A DNA stretch of 64,000 bases from Massilia yuzhufengensis (GTDB lineage Bacteria > Pseudomonadota > Gammaproteobacteria > Burkholderiales > Burkholderiaceae_D): contig NZ_FOLD01000013.1 of the NCBI RefSeq assembly GCF_900112225.1, positions 1 to 64,000 on the forward strand. The letters run 5' to 3'. A program made the translations under genes and the position numbers. Of the stretch, positions 18,564 to 29,447 are shown piece by piece. How positions within the stretch are numbered: the stretch's first letter is position 1; each line of letters starts with the position of its first letter. The notes under the pieces were generated by a model that saw only the letters and a program-made list of their open reading frames with translations, searched no databases and was not told where the DNA came from.

Positions 18564-19117
18564 TGTCCCATTACCTCTCCAAATTCCTGGCGGCCGGTGC
18601 GTTCGCGCTCGCCGCCGGCAGCATGTGCGCACCCGTGCATGCCGCGCCCGAAACCAAGCACCCGAAAGCCGAAGCCGTCGTCAAGGCCAAGGCCAAGGCC
18701 GACGCCAAGGCGAAAAAGTCGGCCAAGCCGGCCAAGGGCGCTGCCGCTGCCGATGCATCGGTGCGCGCCGCCGCCGCTTTCGATGCCGCCGAAGAAACCG
18801 AACCGGACATCACCGACACCATCACCACCGAGTACGCCTGCGAGCTCAATAACAAGGTCACGATCTACACCAACGAGAAAGACCCTGCCAACATCGCGCT
18901 GCGCTGGAAGAAGCGGGTGCACCGGCTCACCCGCGTCGGCACCACCACCGGCGCGCTGCGCTTCGAGAACCCGTACTGGGGCCTGATCTGGATCGGCATC
19001 CCGTCCAAGGGCATCCTGCTCGATTCGCGCCTGAACCGCCAGCTGGCCAACGAATGCAAGAACGCCGTGCAGGCAGCGCCGGTTACGGCTGCCCTGCCGG
19101 AAGAAAAGAAAAGCTGA
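18563..19117 (+). CDS. Secreted hypothetical protein with MliC-like C-terminal domain
   Basis: The product is 184 residues. The ATG overlaps the preceding stop (TGATG), so translation is coupled. Residues 1-29 form a Sec signal peptide ending VHAAP. Residues 30-70 are a Lys/Ala-rich low-complexity stretch (AEAVVKAKAKADAKAKKSAK). The C-terminal 90 residues (EYACELNNKVTIYTNEKDPANIALRWKKR ... FENPYWGLIWIGIPSKGILLDS) have the layout of MliC/PliC lysozyme-inhibitor domains: an N-terminal Tyr-x-Cys, a Trp-containing sheet and a late Cys. This similarity is inferred by eye. Its presence between TCA genes is conserved in my recollection of related genomes, but it has no known metabolic link. Confidence 0.6.
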   Translation: MSHYLSKFLAAGAFALAAGSMCAPVHAAPETKHPKAEAVVKAKAKADAKAKKSAKPAKGAAAADASVRAAAAFDAAEETEPDITDTITTEYACELNNKVTIYTNEKDPANIALRWKKRVHRLTRVGTTTGALRFENPYWGLIWIGIPSKGILLDSRLNRQLANECKNAVQAAPVTAALPEEKKS

Positions 19118-19200
19118 TCCACGGCCTACTGCCCTGGATCGCCTGTTTTTATGGCTGCAACAACGGTATTGAATAACAATATCCCACTGAAGGAGAGCAT

Positions 19201-21909
<2,709 letters not shown>

Positions 21910-21946
21910 TCGTGCCCGGCCCGCTCAGGCGGGCTGGTAGCGAATA

Positions 21947-21979
21947 AAAGGCCGGGCCCCTCGCGGGGCCCGGCCTTTT
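21947..21979 (+). terminator. Intrinsic terminator after acnA
   Basis: AAAGGCCGGGCCCC-TCGC-GGGGCCCGGCCTTTT forms a 14-bp stem with a T-run, 38 bases after the acnA stop. The arms start with A-runs, so it could act in both directions. Confidence 0.93.
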
Positions 21980-22061
21980 GCTTTGGTACGGCCAACTATG
22001 CGACGAGCTAATTGCAATGTCGGTAAGATTATAGGAACAACATCACTTCCAAGGACACACC

Positions 22062-22493
22062 ATGTCATCCGCAGTCACGGCCAACCCGCCCTACCGCAAC
22101 GCGCCGGGGGTACTTCATACGATCCTGCTCGCAGGGAGCGTCTCCCTATTCCTGGGTGCATTGCTCAGCGATGTCGCCTACTACAACACCCAGCAAATCC
22201 AGTGGAGTAATTTCGCTTCCTGGCTGATCGCCGGCGCCATGGTGTTCTGCGGGCTGGCGCTGGTGTTCGCGCTGGTGAACCTGGTCCGCGCCAAGCGCAA
22301 GGCAGGTCATCCCCTCTCCTACTTCCTGGCGCTGCTTCTCACCTTCGTGCTGGGCCTGGTCAACGCCTTCACGCATGCCAAGGACGCCTGGGCCGCCATG
22401 CCGGCCGGCCTGATCCTGTCGGTCATCGTCTTCGTCCTGATCCTGGTCTCGGCCTGGTTGGGCCTGGGTCCACGTTCCGGAGGTGCCGCATGA
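22062..22493 (+). CDS. DUF2231-type inner-membrane protein
   Basis: The product is 143 residues with four predicted membrane helices (LHTILLAGSVSLFLGALLSDVAYY; FASWLIAGAMVFCGLALVFALV; LSYFLALLLTFVLGLVNAFTH; AGLILSVIVFVLILVSAWLG). The pattern is that of DUF2231 membrane proteins, which often sit beside redox enzymes. Its stop overlaps the start of the PQQ-type sugar dehydrogenase (ATGA), so the two are translationally coupled. It may anchor the partner or accept electrons from it; that is inference. Confidence 0.8.
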   Translation: MSSAVTANPPYRNAPGVLHTILLAGSVSLFLGALLSDVAYYNTQQIQWSNFASWLIAGAMVFCGLALVFALVNLVRAKRKAGHPLSYFLALLLTFVLGLVNAFTHAKDAWAAMPAGLILSVIVFVLILVSAWLGLGPRSGGAA

Positions 22494-23782
22494 AACAGAT
22501 CAGCACACTGACCATCCTTGGCGCGGCCCTGCTGCTGGGCGCCTGCTCCGAAAAAGGGGCCCCTACCCAGGACCGCGGCGCCGATCCCAAGCTTCCGGCG
22601 CCACAAGGCAGCCTGCTGCCGAGCATGAAGATCGCCGAGCCGACCGCCTGGGGCACGCAAAAGCCCACCGTGCCGGAAGGCTTCACAGTGTCCGCGATCG
22701 CCACCGACCTCGCGATCCCGCGCCAGACCCTGGTGCTGCCGAACGGCGACATCCTGGTGGCCGAAGGCCGTGGCGGCAGCGCCGCCAAGCTCAAGCCGAA
22801 GGATGTCATCGCCGGCTACATCAAGGCCAAGGGCAATACCAAGGTCAAGGGCGGCAACCGCCTGACCCTGCTGCGCGACGCCGACGGCGACGGCGTGTAC
22901 GAACTCAAGACCGTGTTCGCGGAAAACCTGAATGCGCCTTATGGCCTGGCCTTTGCCGACAACAAGCTGTATGTGGCCAACCAGGATGAACTGGTCAGCT
23001 TCGACTACCAGGAAGGCCAGACCAAGGCCGCCGGCAAGCCGGCCAGCGTGGCCAAGCTGCCGTCGGCCATCAACCACCACTGGACCAAGGCGCTGACGAT
23101 CAGCGCGGACGGGCGCTTCGCCTATGTCGGCATCGGCTCGAACAGCAACATCACCGAGCGCGGCATGGAAGCGGAAGTCGACCGCGCCATGGTGTGGCAG
23201 ATCGACGTGAAGACCGGCGCCTATAAACCGTATGCCACCGGCCTGCGCAACCCGACGGCGCTGGCGATGCAGCCGGAGACCGGCACCCTGTATGCGGTCG
23301 TGAACGAGCGCGACGAACTGGGGCCGGACCTGGTGCCGGACTACCTGACCTCGGTGCGCGAAGGCGGCTTCTACGGCTGGCCGTACAGCTACTGGGGCCA
23401 GAACGCCGACCCGCGCGTCAAGCCGCAAGACCCGGCCAAGGTCGCCGCCGCCATCAAGCCCGACTACAGCCTGGGCTCGCACGTCGCCGCGCTGGGGCTG
23501 GATTTCTCGCGGCCGGCCATGGGTGACAAGTTCGCCAATGGGGTCTTCGTCGGCGAGCATGGCAGCTGGAACCGCCCGAATCCGGTCGGCTACAAGGTGA
23601 TCTTCGTGCCCTTCGCGAATGGGAAACCGTCCGGCGAGCCGGTGGACTTCGCGACCGGCTTCCGGGATACCGAAGGCAAGACCCGTGGGCGGCCGGTGGG
23701 CGTGACAGTGGATCCACGCGGGGCGCTGATCATTGCCGATGACCTGGCCAATACGATCTGGCGCGTGGTGCGCACCAAGTAG
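22490..23782 (+). CDS. PQQ-dependent sugar (sorbosone-type) dehydrogenase lipoprotein
   Basis: The product is 430 residues. The lipobox LLLGACSE at about residue 20 predicts a lipoprotein. The body is a six-bladed beta-propeller of the GDH/sorbosone dehydrogenase family: QTLVLPNGDILVAEG, NRLTLLRDADGDGVYE, NLNAPYGLAFADNKLYVANQDEL, GLRNPTALAMQPETGTLYAVVNERDELG, VGEHGSWNRPNPVGY and RPVGVTVDPRGALIIADD. These enzymes oxidise sugars with PQQ in the periplasm. The substrate is unknown. No PQQ synthesis genes are in the window. It pairs with the DUF2231 membrane protein by an ATGA overlap. Confidence 0.88.
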   Translation: MKQISTLTILGAALLLGACSEKGAPTQDRGADPKLPAPQGSLLPSMKIAEPTAWGTQKPTVPEGFTVSAIATDLAIPRQTLVLPNGDILVAEGRGGSAAKLKPKDVIAGYIKAKGNTKVKGGNRLTLLRDADGDGVYELKTVFAENLNAPYGLAFADNKLYVANQDELVSFDYQEGQTKAAGKPASVAKLPSAINHHWTKALTISADGRFAYVGIGSNSNITERGMEAEVDRAMVWQIDVKTGAYKPYATGLRNPTALAMQPETGTLYAVVNERDELGPDLVPDYLTSVREGGFYGWPYSYWGQNADPRVKPQDPAKVAAAIKPDYSLGSHVAALGLDFSRPAMGDKFANGVFVGEHGSWNRPNPVGYKVIFVPFANGKPSGEPVDFATGFRDTEGKTRGRPVGVTVDPRGALIIADDLANTIWRVVRTK

Positions 23783-23914
23783 TTATCAATAAAATAAGCG
23801 TTTAGGTACGACAACGCACGGAAGAGACTGGTAGCAAGGAGGATGATGGATTCATCGGGAGAGCAAACAGCACACCAGGTTTGCAGCTCCCCCACCAAAG
23901 TGGAAGGTCACATC

Positions 23915-24064
23915 ATGTTATATACCATTGCTATCATTCTCCTCGTCCTGTGGCTGCTGGGTATGGTCACTTCCTTCGCCGCCGGCGGCCTGATCCACAT
24001 CCTGCTGGTGGTTGCGATCGTCGTGATCCTGATCCGCGTGTTCAGCGGGCGAAAAGTGCTCTGA
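23915..24064 (+). CDS. Small lmo0937-like membrane protein
   Basis: The product is 49 residues. ATG 23915 follows GGAAGG and begins MLYTIAIILLVLWLLGMV; the upstream in-frame codons lack such a site. Two membrane helices are separated by SFAAGGLIHI, and the chain ends RVFSGRKVL. This matches the lmo0937 family of short two-helix proteins, often induced by stress and of unknown function. A strong terminator follows 20 bases later. Confidence 0.82.
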   Translation: MLYTIAIILLVLWLLGMVTSFAAGGLIHILLVVAIVVILIRVFSGRKVL

Positions 24065-24084
24065 CGAAGGCCAGTTCATAATTG

Positions 24085-24120
24085 AAAGGCCGGAACCCTG
24101 AGGGTTCCGGCCTTTTGTTT
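24085..24120 (+). terminator. Intrinsic terminator after the lmo0937-like gene
   Basis: AAAGGCCGGAACCC-TGA-GGGTTCCGGCCTTTTGTTT makes a 14-bp stem with a T-rich tail. Confidence 0.92.
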
Positions 24121-24173
24121 TGGTATTTGCACGTGGTGAGGGGCGTCGGCGGCTGCGACACCGCTAGCATCAG

Positions 24174-24205
24174 CCCGTCGTACCGGCGAAGGCCGGTACG
24201 ACGGG
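24174..24205. repeat. REP-like palindrome
   Basis: CCCGTCGTACCGGC-GAAG-GCCGGTACGACGGG is a perfect 14-bp inverted repeat with a GAAG loop. It resembles the short interspersed palindromes found between genes in many proteobacteria. It lies between convergent genes. Only one copy was seen in the window. Confidence 0.6.
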
Positions 24206-24219
24206 GATGTGCGAGGATT

Positions 24220-24741
24220 TCAGGCCACGGGCTTGTGAGCCTCGAAATGCAAGCGGTCATACCACACGCCCCCCAGCTCGAAACTCCGGCGCGAGTGCCC
24301 GAACTGCACGAACCCGTTACGCAATAACACCCGCGCCGACGCCACATTATCAACCCGACAGTCCGCCTCGATCCGCACCAGCCCCAGCTTCCCGAACGCG
24401 ATCTCCAGCATCTGCCGCACCGCCTCGCTCGCGTAGCCCTTGCCGCAGGCCGCCTGCCCGATCCGGTAGCCCAGCACCGCGCTGTGATAATGCGCCCGCT
24501 TCACCACACTCAAATTCACGCGCCCGGCGATCTCCCCTGCCCCGTCCAGCACCACATACTGGAAGCCCGTGCCCGCAAACACGTCCGCCATCGCCTGCCC
24601 CACCGCCAGCCCCACGCCCTCCAGCGAATAGTAAGACGCCGGCCGCGCATTGATCGTGGCTTCGAAAAACGCGCGATTCGCCAGCTCGAACCCAAGCAGC
24701 GCGGCGATGTGGCCGTGCGAAGGCGGTACCAGCGTGATCAC
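24220..24741 (-). CDS. GNAT-family N-acetyltransferase (RimJ/RimL type)
   Basis: The product is 173 residues. The start is GTG 24741, overlapping the piuC stop (GTGA). [61 protein letters not shown], here read in pieces, has the acetyl-CoA-binding GKGYASEA loop and the [13 protein letters not shown] end typical of RimJ/RimL-like enzymes that acetylate N-termini or small molecules. The target is not evident. The overlap with piuC places it in the iron-uptake transcript. Confidence 0.88.
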   Translation of the reverse strand: MITLVPPSHGHIAALLGFELANRAFFEATINARPASYYSLEGVGLAVGQAMADVFAGTGFQYVVLDGAGEIAGRVNLSVVKRAHYHSAVLGYRIGQAACGKGYASEAVRQMLEIAFGKLGLVRIEADCRVDNVASARVLLRNGFVQFGHSRRSFELGGVWYDRLHFEAHKPVA

Positions 24742-25421
24742 ATCTCCACCCACATCCGCAGCAGGTTGTGATAATGCCCGGTGATGCCGACGGTCGCCTC
24801 GTTCTCGCCGTGCGCGGCGCGCAGTTTCTGGATGTTGGTGTCGAGCTCGAACAGCATGGCGCGCTTGGCGTCGTCGCGCACCATGCTCTGGGTCCACAGG
24901 AAGGACGCGACCCGCTCGCCGCGCGTCACCGGCAGCACCTGGTGCAGGCTCCCCGATGGGTACACGATGGCGTCGCCGGCCGGCAGCTTGACCTCGTGGG
25001 TGCCGTAGGCATCGACCACCACCAGTTCGCCGCCGTCGTAGTCTTCGGGATCGCTCAAGAAAACAGTGGTCGACACGTCCGCCCGCACCGGCGGCAGGCC
25101 GCCGCGCTGGGCGCGCACGGCGCCGTCGATGTGCAGGCCGTAGTGCTCTCCCCCGCCGTAGGCGTTGAAGTAGGGCGCCAGCACGCGCAGCGGCAGCACG
25201 CTGGAGAAGAACAGCGGGTTCGCCATCAGGGCGGCGCTCACCTGCTGCCCCAGTTCCACCGCCAGCGGCGAGCCTTCCTTGAGCTGGCGGTTGCGCTTGA
25301 CCTGGGCGCCTTGTGGGCCCACGCTCTCGCGGCCGTCCACCCATTCGGGCGCGCCTTCCATGCACGCGCGGATGCTTGCGACCTGTTCGCGCGTCAGCAC
25401 ACCGGGGATATGCAGCATCAT
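24738..25421 (-). CDS. piuC: PiuC/PKHD-type Fe(II)-dependent hydroxylase
   Basis: The product is 227 residues. The double-stranded beta-helix core contains [11 protein letters not shown] (H-x-D iron ligands), [42 protein letters not shown] with the distal His and the 2-oxoglutarate Arg, all characteristic of the YbiX/PiuC group. PiuC genes usually accompany TonB-dependent catecholate siderophore receptors, as here (receptor 89 bases upstream). Its role in iron acquisition is not settled. A hairpin terminator lies between receptor and piuC, so part of the transcription stops before it. Confidence 0.93.
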   Translation of the reverse strand: MMLHIPGVLTREQVASIRACMEGAPEWVDGRESVGPQGAQVKRNRQLKEGSPLAVELGQQVSAALMANPLFFSSVLPLRVLAPYFNAYGGGEHYGLHIDGAVRAQRGGLPPVRADVSTTVFLSDPEDYDGGELVVVDAYGTHEVKLPAGDAIVYPSGSLHQVLPVTRGERVASFLWTQSMVRDDAKRAMLFELDTNIQKLRAAHGENEATVGITGHYHNLLRMWVEM

Positions 25422-25442
25422 GGTTCGTTTCCCTTCTCGACG

Positions 25443-25472
25443 AAAAAAACCCTCCTGATCATATCAGGAGGG
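25443..25472 (-). terminator. Intrinsic terminator or attenuator between the TonB receptor gene and piuC
   Basis: On the minus strand CCCTCCTGAT-ATG-ATCAGGAGGG is followed by seven T. It lies after the receptor stop and directly before piuC, so it would reduce piuC and GNAT expression relative to the receptor unless piuC has its own promoter. Confidence 0.88.
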
Positions 25473-25509
25473 TGAATCCGGTTGCCCGGCGGGGGTGGTA
25501 CCCGGTGAA

Positions 25510-27852
25510 TCAGAACTTGAGGTTGGCCATCAACGACGCCGAGCGGCCCGCGCCCACGCCCGCGTAGTGCGGCGAGGAGACGCGATCGAAGTAGAGCTTG
25601 TCGGTCAGGTTCTGGATGTTGAGCTGGAACGATACGCTCGGGTTGAGCGTATAGCTCGCCATCGCGTCGAAGCGCGTGTAGCTTGGCGAATACTTGGTGT
25701 TGTTCACGTTGGCGAACTGGCGATCCACGAAGTTGGCGCCGGCACCAAAAGTGAAAGCCTTGTTGAGCGCGTAGGTGCTCCACAGCGAGGCGCTGTGCTT
25801 CGGCGTGGTCGGGAAGGCGTTGCCATTGAACGGGGACGCGGTCCAGCGCGGCGCGGTTGCGGTGCCGGTGTTGACGAAGCCGTTGTCGGCGATCACGCCA
25901 TGCAGGTAGGTGTAGCCACCGAACACGGTCCATGCGTTCGTGATGCGGCCCGACAGGCCGAACTCGACGCCTTCGAGCTCCTTGCGGCCCACGTTCTGGG
26001 TGCTGCCGTCCGGCGCGGTGACGCGGGCGTTGTCCATGTCGCTCTTGAACACGGCGGCGCTGGCCGACAGGCGCCCGCCCGGCAGCACTTCCCACTTGGT
26101 GCCCAGCTCGATGCTGCGGCTGGTCTGCGGCTGCAGGTTCTGGATCGCCACGGTGAGCGCGTCCAGGCCGTCGCCGCCGTCGTTGCCCGGCGGCGTCGCT
26201 GAAGTGGCCCACGAGACGTAGATGCTGCCGTTGGCTTTCGGCTTGTACACCAGGCCGGCCTGGTAGGTGTCGAACTTCGATTCCACGCGGGCACGGACGG
26301 TGGCGACGCTCCCCACCGCCGGGGTCACCAAGGTGCTCGAGAAATCGTCCCAGCGCGCGCCGATGTTCAGCAGCCACTGCGGGGTGAACTCGATGGTGTC
26401 GAAGCCGTACACGGCGCGGGTGCGGGTCTCGACCGTGGTGAGGGTTGGCGACTGGCTGCGGGTGGTGACCCACGGGTCGTTCGGGTTCGGGTTGACCAGG
26501 GTGGTGCAGTTGTACAGGGTGGCCGCGCCCGCGGTCGGGCAGGTGAAGGTGCCGGTGAGCGGGTTGTTGGTGCCCGGGCTGAACACGAAGCTGCCGCGGT
26601 CGGTGTCCTCGCGCGAGAACTCCACGCCCACGTTGAAGCTGTGCTTGATGCCGGCGGTATTCCAGTTGCCGCTCAAGCTGGTGGAGTTGGCCAGGGTCCT
26701 GGTGTCGACCACGCGGGTATTGGCGCGGCGCCACACGGTGCCGTACAGGACCGAGTTGCCCTTGGAGTCGTCGGGCTGGGTGTAGATGTAGTCCTGGCCG
26801 GTCTTGCCCCAGCGGGTCGCGTTGCGGATGGCCAGGTTCGGGCTGAACTCGTGGCGCAGGTCGACGGTGGCGACATCGGTCTGGGTGTCGCGGAAATCGC
26901 GGTTCTTCAGGCCGTAGAAGGCTTCGCGGTCGACGGTGAAGGGGGTGCCGCCGCCGTTTTTGGCGACATTCGCGCCGGTGGTGATCGGGTTGTTGAACGG
27001 GATGCCGGTGTCCGGGATCTCGCTGCTTTTCAGGTGGTAATAGCTCAGGATCGCGCTGGTCGGGCGGTTCAGGCCGAAGGTGATGCTCGGCGCGATGCCC
27101 CAGCGCTCGCCGCCCACCACGTCGCGTCCGGCCACGTCGTTGTTGTGCACCATCGTGTTGAGCCGGAAGGCGGTGTTCTCGCCGATCACGCGGTTGATGT
27201 CGGTGGTGACGCGCGCGTACTTGTCGGTGCCCAGGCCCGCCGTGGCGTTGCTGAAGTTGGTGTCGCGCGCGGTCTTGGTGACGATATTGATGCCGCCGCC
27301 GGCCGACGAGCGGCCGCCCAGCGCCGAATTCGGGCCCTTGACCACTTCGATCTGCTCGATCGCGAAGATTTCGCGCGACTGCGAGCCCGAATCGCGGATG
27401 CCGTCGATATAGGTGTCGGTCTGGGCGTTATAGCCGCGGATGAACAGGTTGTCGCCCACCGGGTTGCCGCCTTCGGAAGCGCCGATGGTGATGCCCGGCA
27501 CGGTGCGCAGCGCATCGGTCAGCGACACGGCGCCGGTTTGCGAAATGGTTTCCGAAGTCACCACGGTGACTGATTTCGGGGTGTCGAGCAGCGGTGCGGT
27601 GAATTTGTCCGAAGCCGAGCGGACCGGACCCTGCACGGCGCGGTCGGGGCCGGCATTGATGACCACTTTCGGCAACTGGGCGCCTTCGGCCAGTTCCGGC
27701 GCGGCATCGGCAGCACCCGCGGCGTAGGCCATCGGCATGGCCAGCGAGGCCAGCACGGCCAGGGCCGGGGCCGACAGGGCGGGCGCGGAAGGACGTGCGT
27801 GTTTCTTGCTCTTGATGAAGGTGCTGCCTGGCTGCGCGGTGATCGTGGTCAT
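25510..27852 (-). CDS. TonB-dependent catecholate-type siderophore receptor (Fiu-like)
   Basis: The product is 780 residues. A long signal region ends near MAYAAGA. The plug domain (residues about 60-215) shows TPKSVTVVTSETISQTGAVSLTDALRTVPGI, FIRGYNAQTDTYIDGIRD and EVVKGPNSALGGRSSAGGGINIVTK. A 22-strand barrel follows and ends in a beta strand with terminal Phe (ASLMANLKF), as required for outer-membrane insertion. The plug is of the Fiu/PiuA catecholate type. A Fur-like box lies about 50 bases upstream. With piuC downstream it forms an iron-starvation unit. Confidence 0.92.
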   Translation of the reverse strand: MTTITAQPGSTFIKSKKHARPSAPALSAPALAVLASLAMPMAYAAGAADAAPELAEGAQLPKVVINAGPDRAVQGPVRSASDKFTAPLLDTPKSVTVVTSETISQTGAVSLTDALRTVPGITIGASEGGNPVGDNLFIRGYNAQTDTYIDGIRDSGSQSREIFAIEQIEVVKGPNSALGGRSSAGGGINIVTKTARDTNFSNATAGLGTDKYARVTTDINRVIGENTAFRLNTMVHNNDVAGRDVVGGERWGIAPSITFGLNRPTSAILSYYHLKSSEIPDTGIPFNNPITTGANVAKNGGGTPFTVDREAFYGLKNRDFRDTQTDVATVDLRHEFSPNLAIRNATRWGKTGQDYIYTQPDDSKGNSVLYGTVWRRANTRVVDTRTLANSTSLSGNWNTAGIKHSFNVGVEFSREDTDRGSFVFSPGTNNPLTGTFTCPTAGAATLYNCTTLVNPNPNDPWVTTRSQSPTLTTVETRTRAVYGFDTIEFTPQWLLNIGARWDDFSSTLVTPAVGSVATVRARVESKFDTYQAGLVYKPKANGSIYVSWATSATPPGNDGGDGLDALTVAIQNLQPQTSRSIELGTKWEVLPGGRLSASAAVFKSDMDNARVTAPDGSTQNVGRKELEGVEFGLSGRITNAWTVFGGYTYLHGVIADNGFVNTGTATAPRWTASPFNGNAFPTTPKHSASLWSTYALNKAFTFGAGANFVDRQFANVNNTKYSPSYTRFDAMASYTLNPSVSFQLNIQNLTDKLYFDRVSSPHYAGVGAGRSASLMANLKF

Positions 27853-27901
27853 ATTCTTCTTGGTGGGGGGAAGGCCAGCTTGCTGCTGTCAATCTGAATT
27901 T

Positions 27902-27922
27902 TAATGAGAACGATTCGCATTA
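27902..27922 (-). promoter_or_regulatory. Fur box before the first TonB receptor
   Basis: On the minus strand TAATGCGAATCGTTCTCATTA is palindromic (AATG-n-GAA-nnn-TTC-n-CATT) and matches the usual proteobacterial Fur-site form. It lies 50 bases before the receptor start, so iron-dependent repression is expected. Confidence 0.8.
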
Positions 27923-28076
27923 TGGTTTCTATTCAGGTTTTTTGCAAGTCTCATCCATTCCCTCCTCCGCCAGGGCCGCCTTGTGCTCATGGCATGTGGC
28001 CGAATCAACTACAATACCGGCGATAAGGGTTTATCATGACCCTGATCCACTATTTGAACAAAGAGCCCCCAGCGCC

Positions 28077-29330
28077 ATGCGTCGTCCTACCAAAGATTCA
28101 ACTCCCAAACTCTCCGCCGAAAGCCAGCGCCTCGTCAGCATTGCGCAAGCCATCATGCAGGCCGCCAGCCGCGTCGAGGAAAGGACCTGGGAGCGCCAGC
28201 TGGATACGCAACTGCAAAAACTGCTCAAGACCAACCACCAGGACAGCATCGACAGCGCGCTGAACGCCCTCTTCAAGGACGATCTCGCCGCCTACGACGT
28301 GCTGATGGATGGCGTCGAGGCCGTGAGCGAATCTGCCACCATGGTGGAGCAGCAGGACGGCGCCGAAGTCACTTGGCAGGCGCTGCTGGTCGCCGCGCCG
28401 GTGCTGGCCTGGACCCGTTTCAATATCGCCTCTGGCACCATCCCGGCCGACGTGCTGACGACGCTGCAGGCGCACTTCTCGGCCCACCTGCTGGCCGACG
28501 GCACCCGCATCTCGATGGCGCCCACCCTGTATTCGATCGACCAGCTGCCGCGCACCCATGCCGAAACTTACGCGCTGACCCACAAGCTGGCCGCGGCCGC
28601 GCACAAGGGCGGCTCGGTGAAGCCGGCTGCGCGCGTGGAAGAAACCGCGCCCTTCCTGGCCGACACGCGTTACCTGCTGGTGGCCATCGTCGCCCCGGTC
28701 GGCGCGCCCATGTTCCGCTGGCAGGAACCGCAGCACCACATCCACTTCGCCGAAGAGCGCAACCGCGCCCTCGAGCAGTGGCGCGCGCAAGGCACCGCCA
28801 ACATCGCGCGCATGATGCCGGGCTGCGGCGTCGAGCTGCTGCTGCCGGAAGCGTATTACGTGGCCTGCCGCGAAGCCGATAAGCTGATCCGCCCGATCTC
28901 GATCCGCGCCGCCGTCCACTACCTCACCCACACGCTGGGTGTGGAACCGTCCGACCTGCGCGCCGTCATCGCCGGCTTCGGCGAGGAATCGGCCGACATC
29001 CAGATCGACGAATACCGCGTGTCGTTCACGATGCGCCAGGACAGCGACGTGTTCTATGGCATCGTCTGGCCGCTGTACGGCCAGGAAGACGAAAACGGCA
29101 CGCCGATGGAAGGCCCGTTCGCCACCGCGCCGGCGCCGCTCACGCCCATCAACGAGATCGTCGCCCACCTGAACGAAGCCGGCGTCGCGCACATCAAGCG
29201 CATCGGCGAGCGCTACCCGGCCGAATACTGCGACGACTGCGGCTCGCCGCTGTTCGCCGACCCGACCGGCGAACTGGTGCACGCTGAAATGCCGGAAGAC
29301 ACGCCGACCGGCACCGAGCACTTCCACTAA
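28077..29330 (+). CDS. Conserved hypothetical protein, probably DUF2863
   Basis: The product is 417 residues from ATG 28077; the frame is open further upstream but lacks a better start. The N-terminus is basic and helical (ESQRLVSIAQAIMQAASRVEERTWERQLD). The middle has alternating strands and helices. The C-terminus holds a CxxC pair in YCDDCGSPLFADPTGELVHAEMPED, possibly a metal knuckle or disulfide. I believe this is the Burkholderiales-specific DUF2863 family, of unknown function, but I cannot verify it. It lies alone between two divergently placed TonB receptor genes and shares no operon with them. A bidirectional terminator follows. Confidence 0.7.
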   Translation: MRRPTKDSTPKLSAESQRLVSIAQAIMQAASRVEERTWERQLDTQLQKLLKTNHQDSIDSALNALFKDDLAAYDVLMDGVEAVSESATMVEQQDGAEVTWQALLVAAPVLAWTRFNIASGTIPADVLTTLQAHFSAHLLADGTRISMAPTLYSIDQLPRTHAETYALTHKLAAAAHKGGSVKPAARVEETAPFLADTRYLLVAIVAPVGAPMFRWQEPQHHIHFAEERNRALEQWRAQGTANIARMMPGCGVELLLPEAYYVACREADKLIRPISIRAAVHYLTHTLGVEPSDLRAVIAGFGEESADIQIDEYRVSFTMRQDSDVFYGIVWPLYGQEDENGTPMEGPFATAPAPLTPINEIVAHLNEAGVAHIKRIGERYPAEYCDDCGSPLFADPTGELVHAEMPEDTPTGTEHFH

Positions 29331-29400
29331 AGCGCCAACGCAGGCGATTGAACCGTCGTCCCGGCGGTTTAAACGCGGCCAGCGCGCCGGCCGCCCAACA

Positions 29401-29427
29401 AAAACGCCGGCGCGAGGCCGGCGTTTT
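29401..29427. terminator. Bidirectional intrinsic terminator
   Basis: AAAACGCCGGC-GCGAG-GCCGGCGTTTT separates the convergent genes ending at 29330 (plus) and 29448 (minus). A/T runs on both sides serve both strands. Confidence 0.9.
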
Positions 29428-29447
29428 CCATGGCGTTTCAGCTCGCT

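Noticed and set aside
24220-25365. Single 381-codon minus-strand frame joining GNAT and PiuC regions
   Set aside because: The N-terminal half is an off-frame reading of piuC. The GNAT domain begins at GTG 24741.
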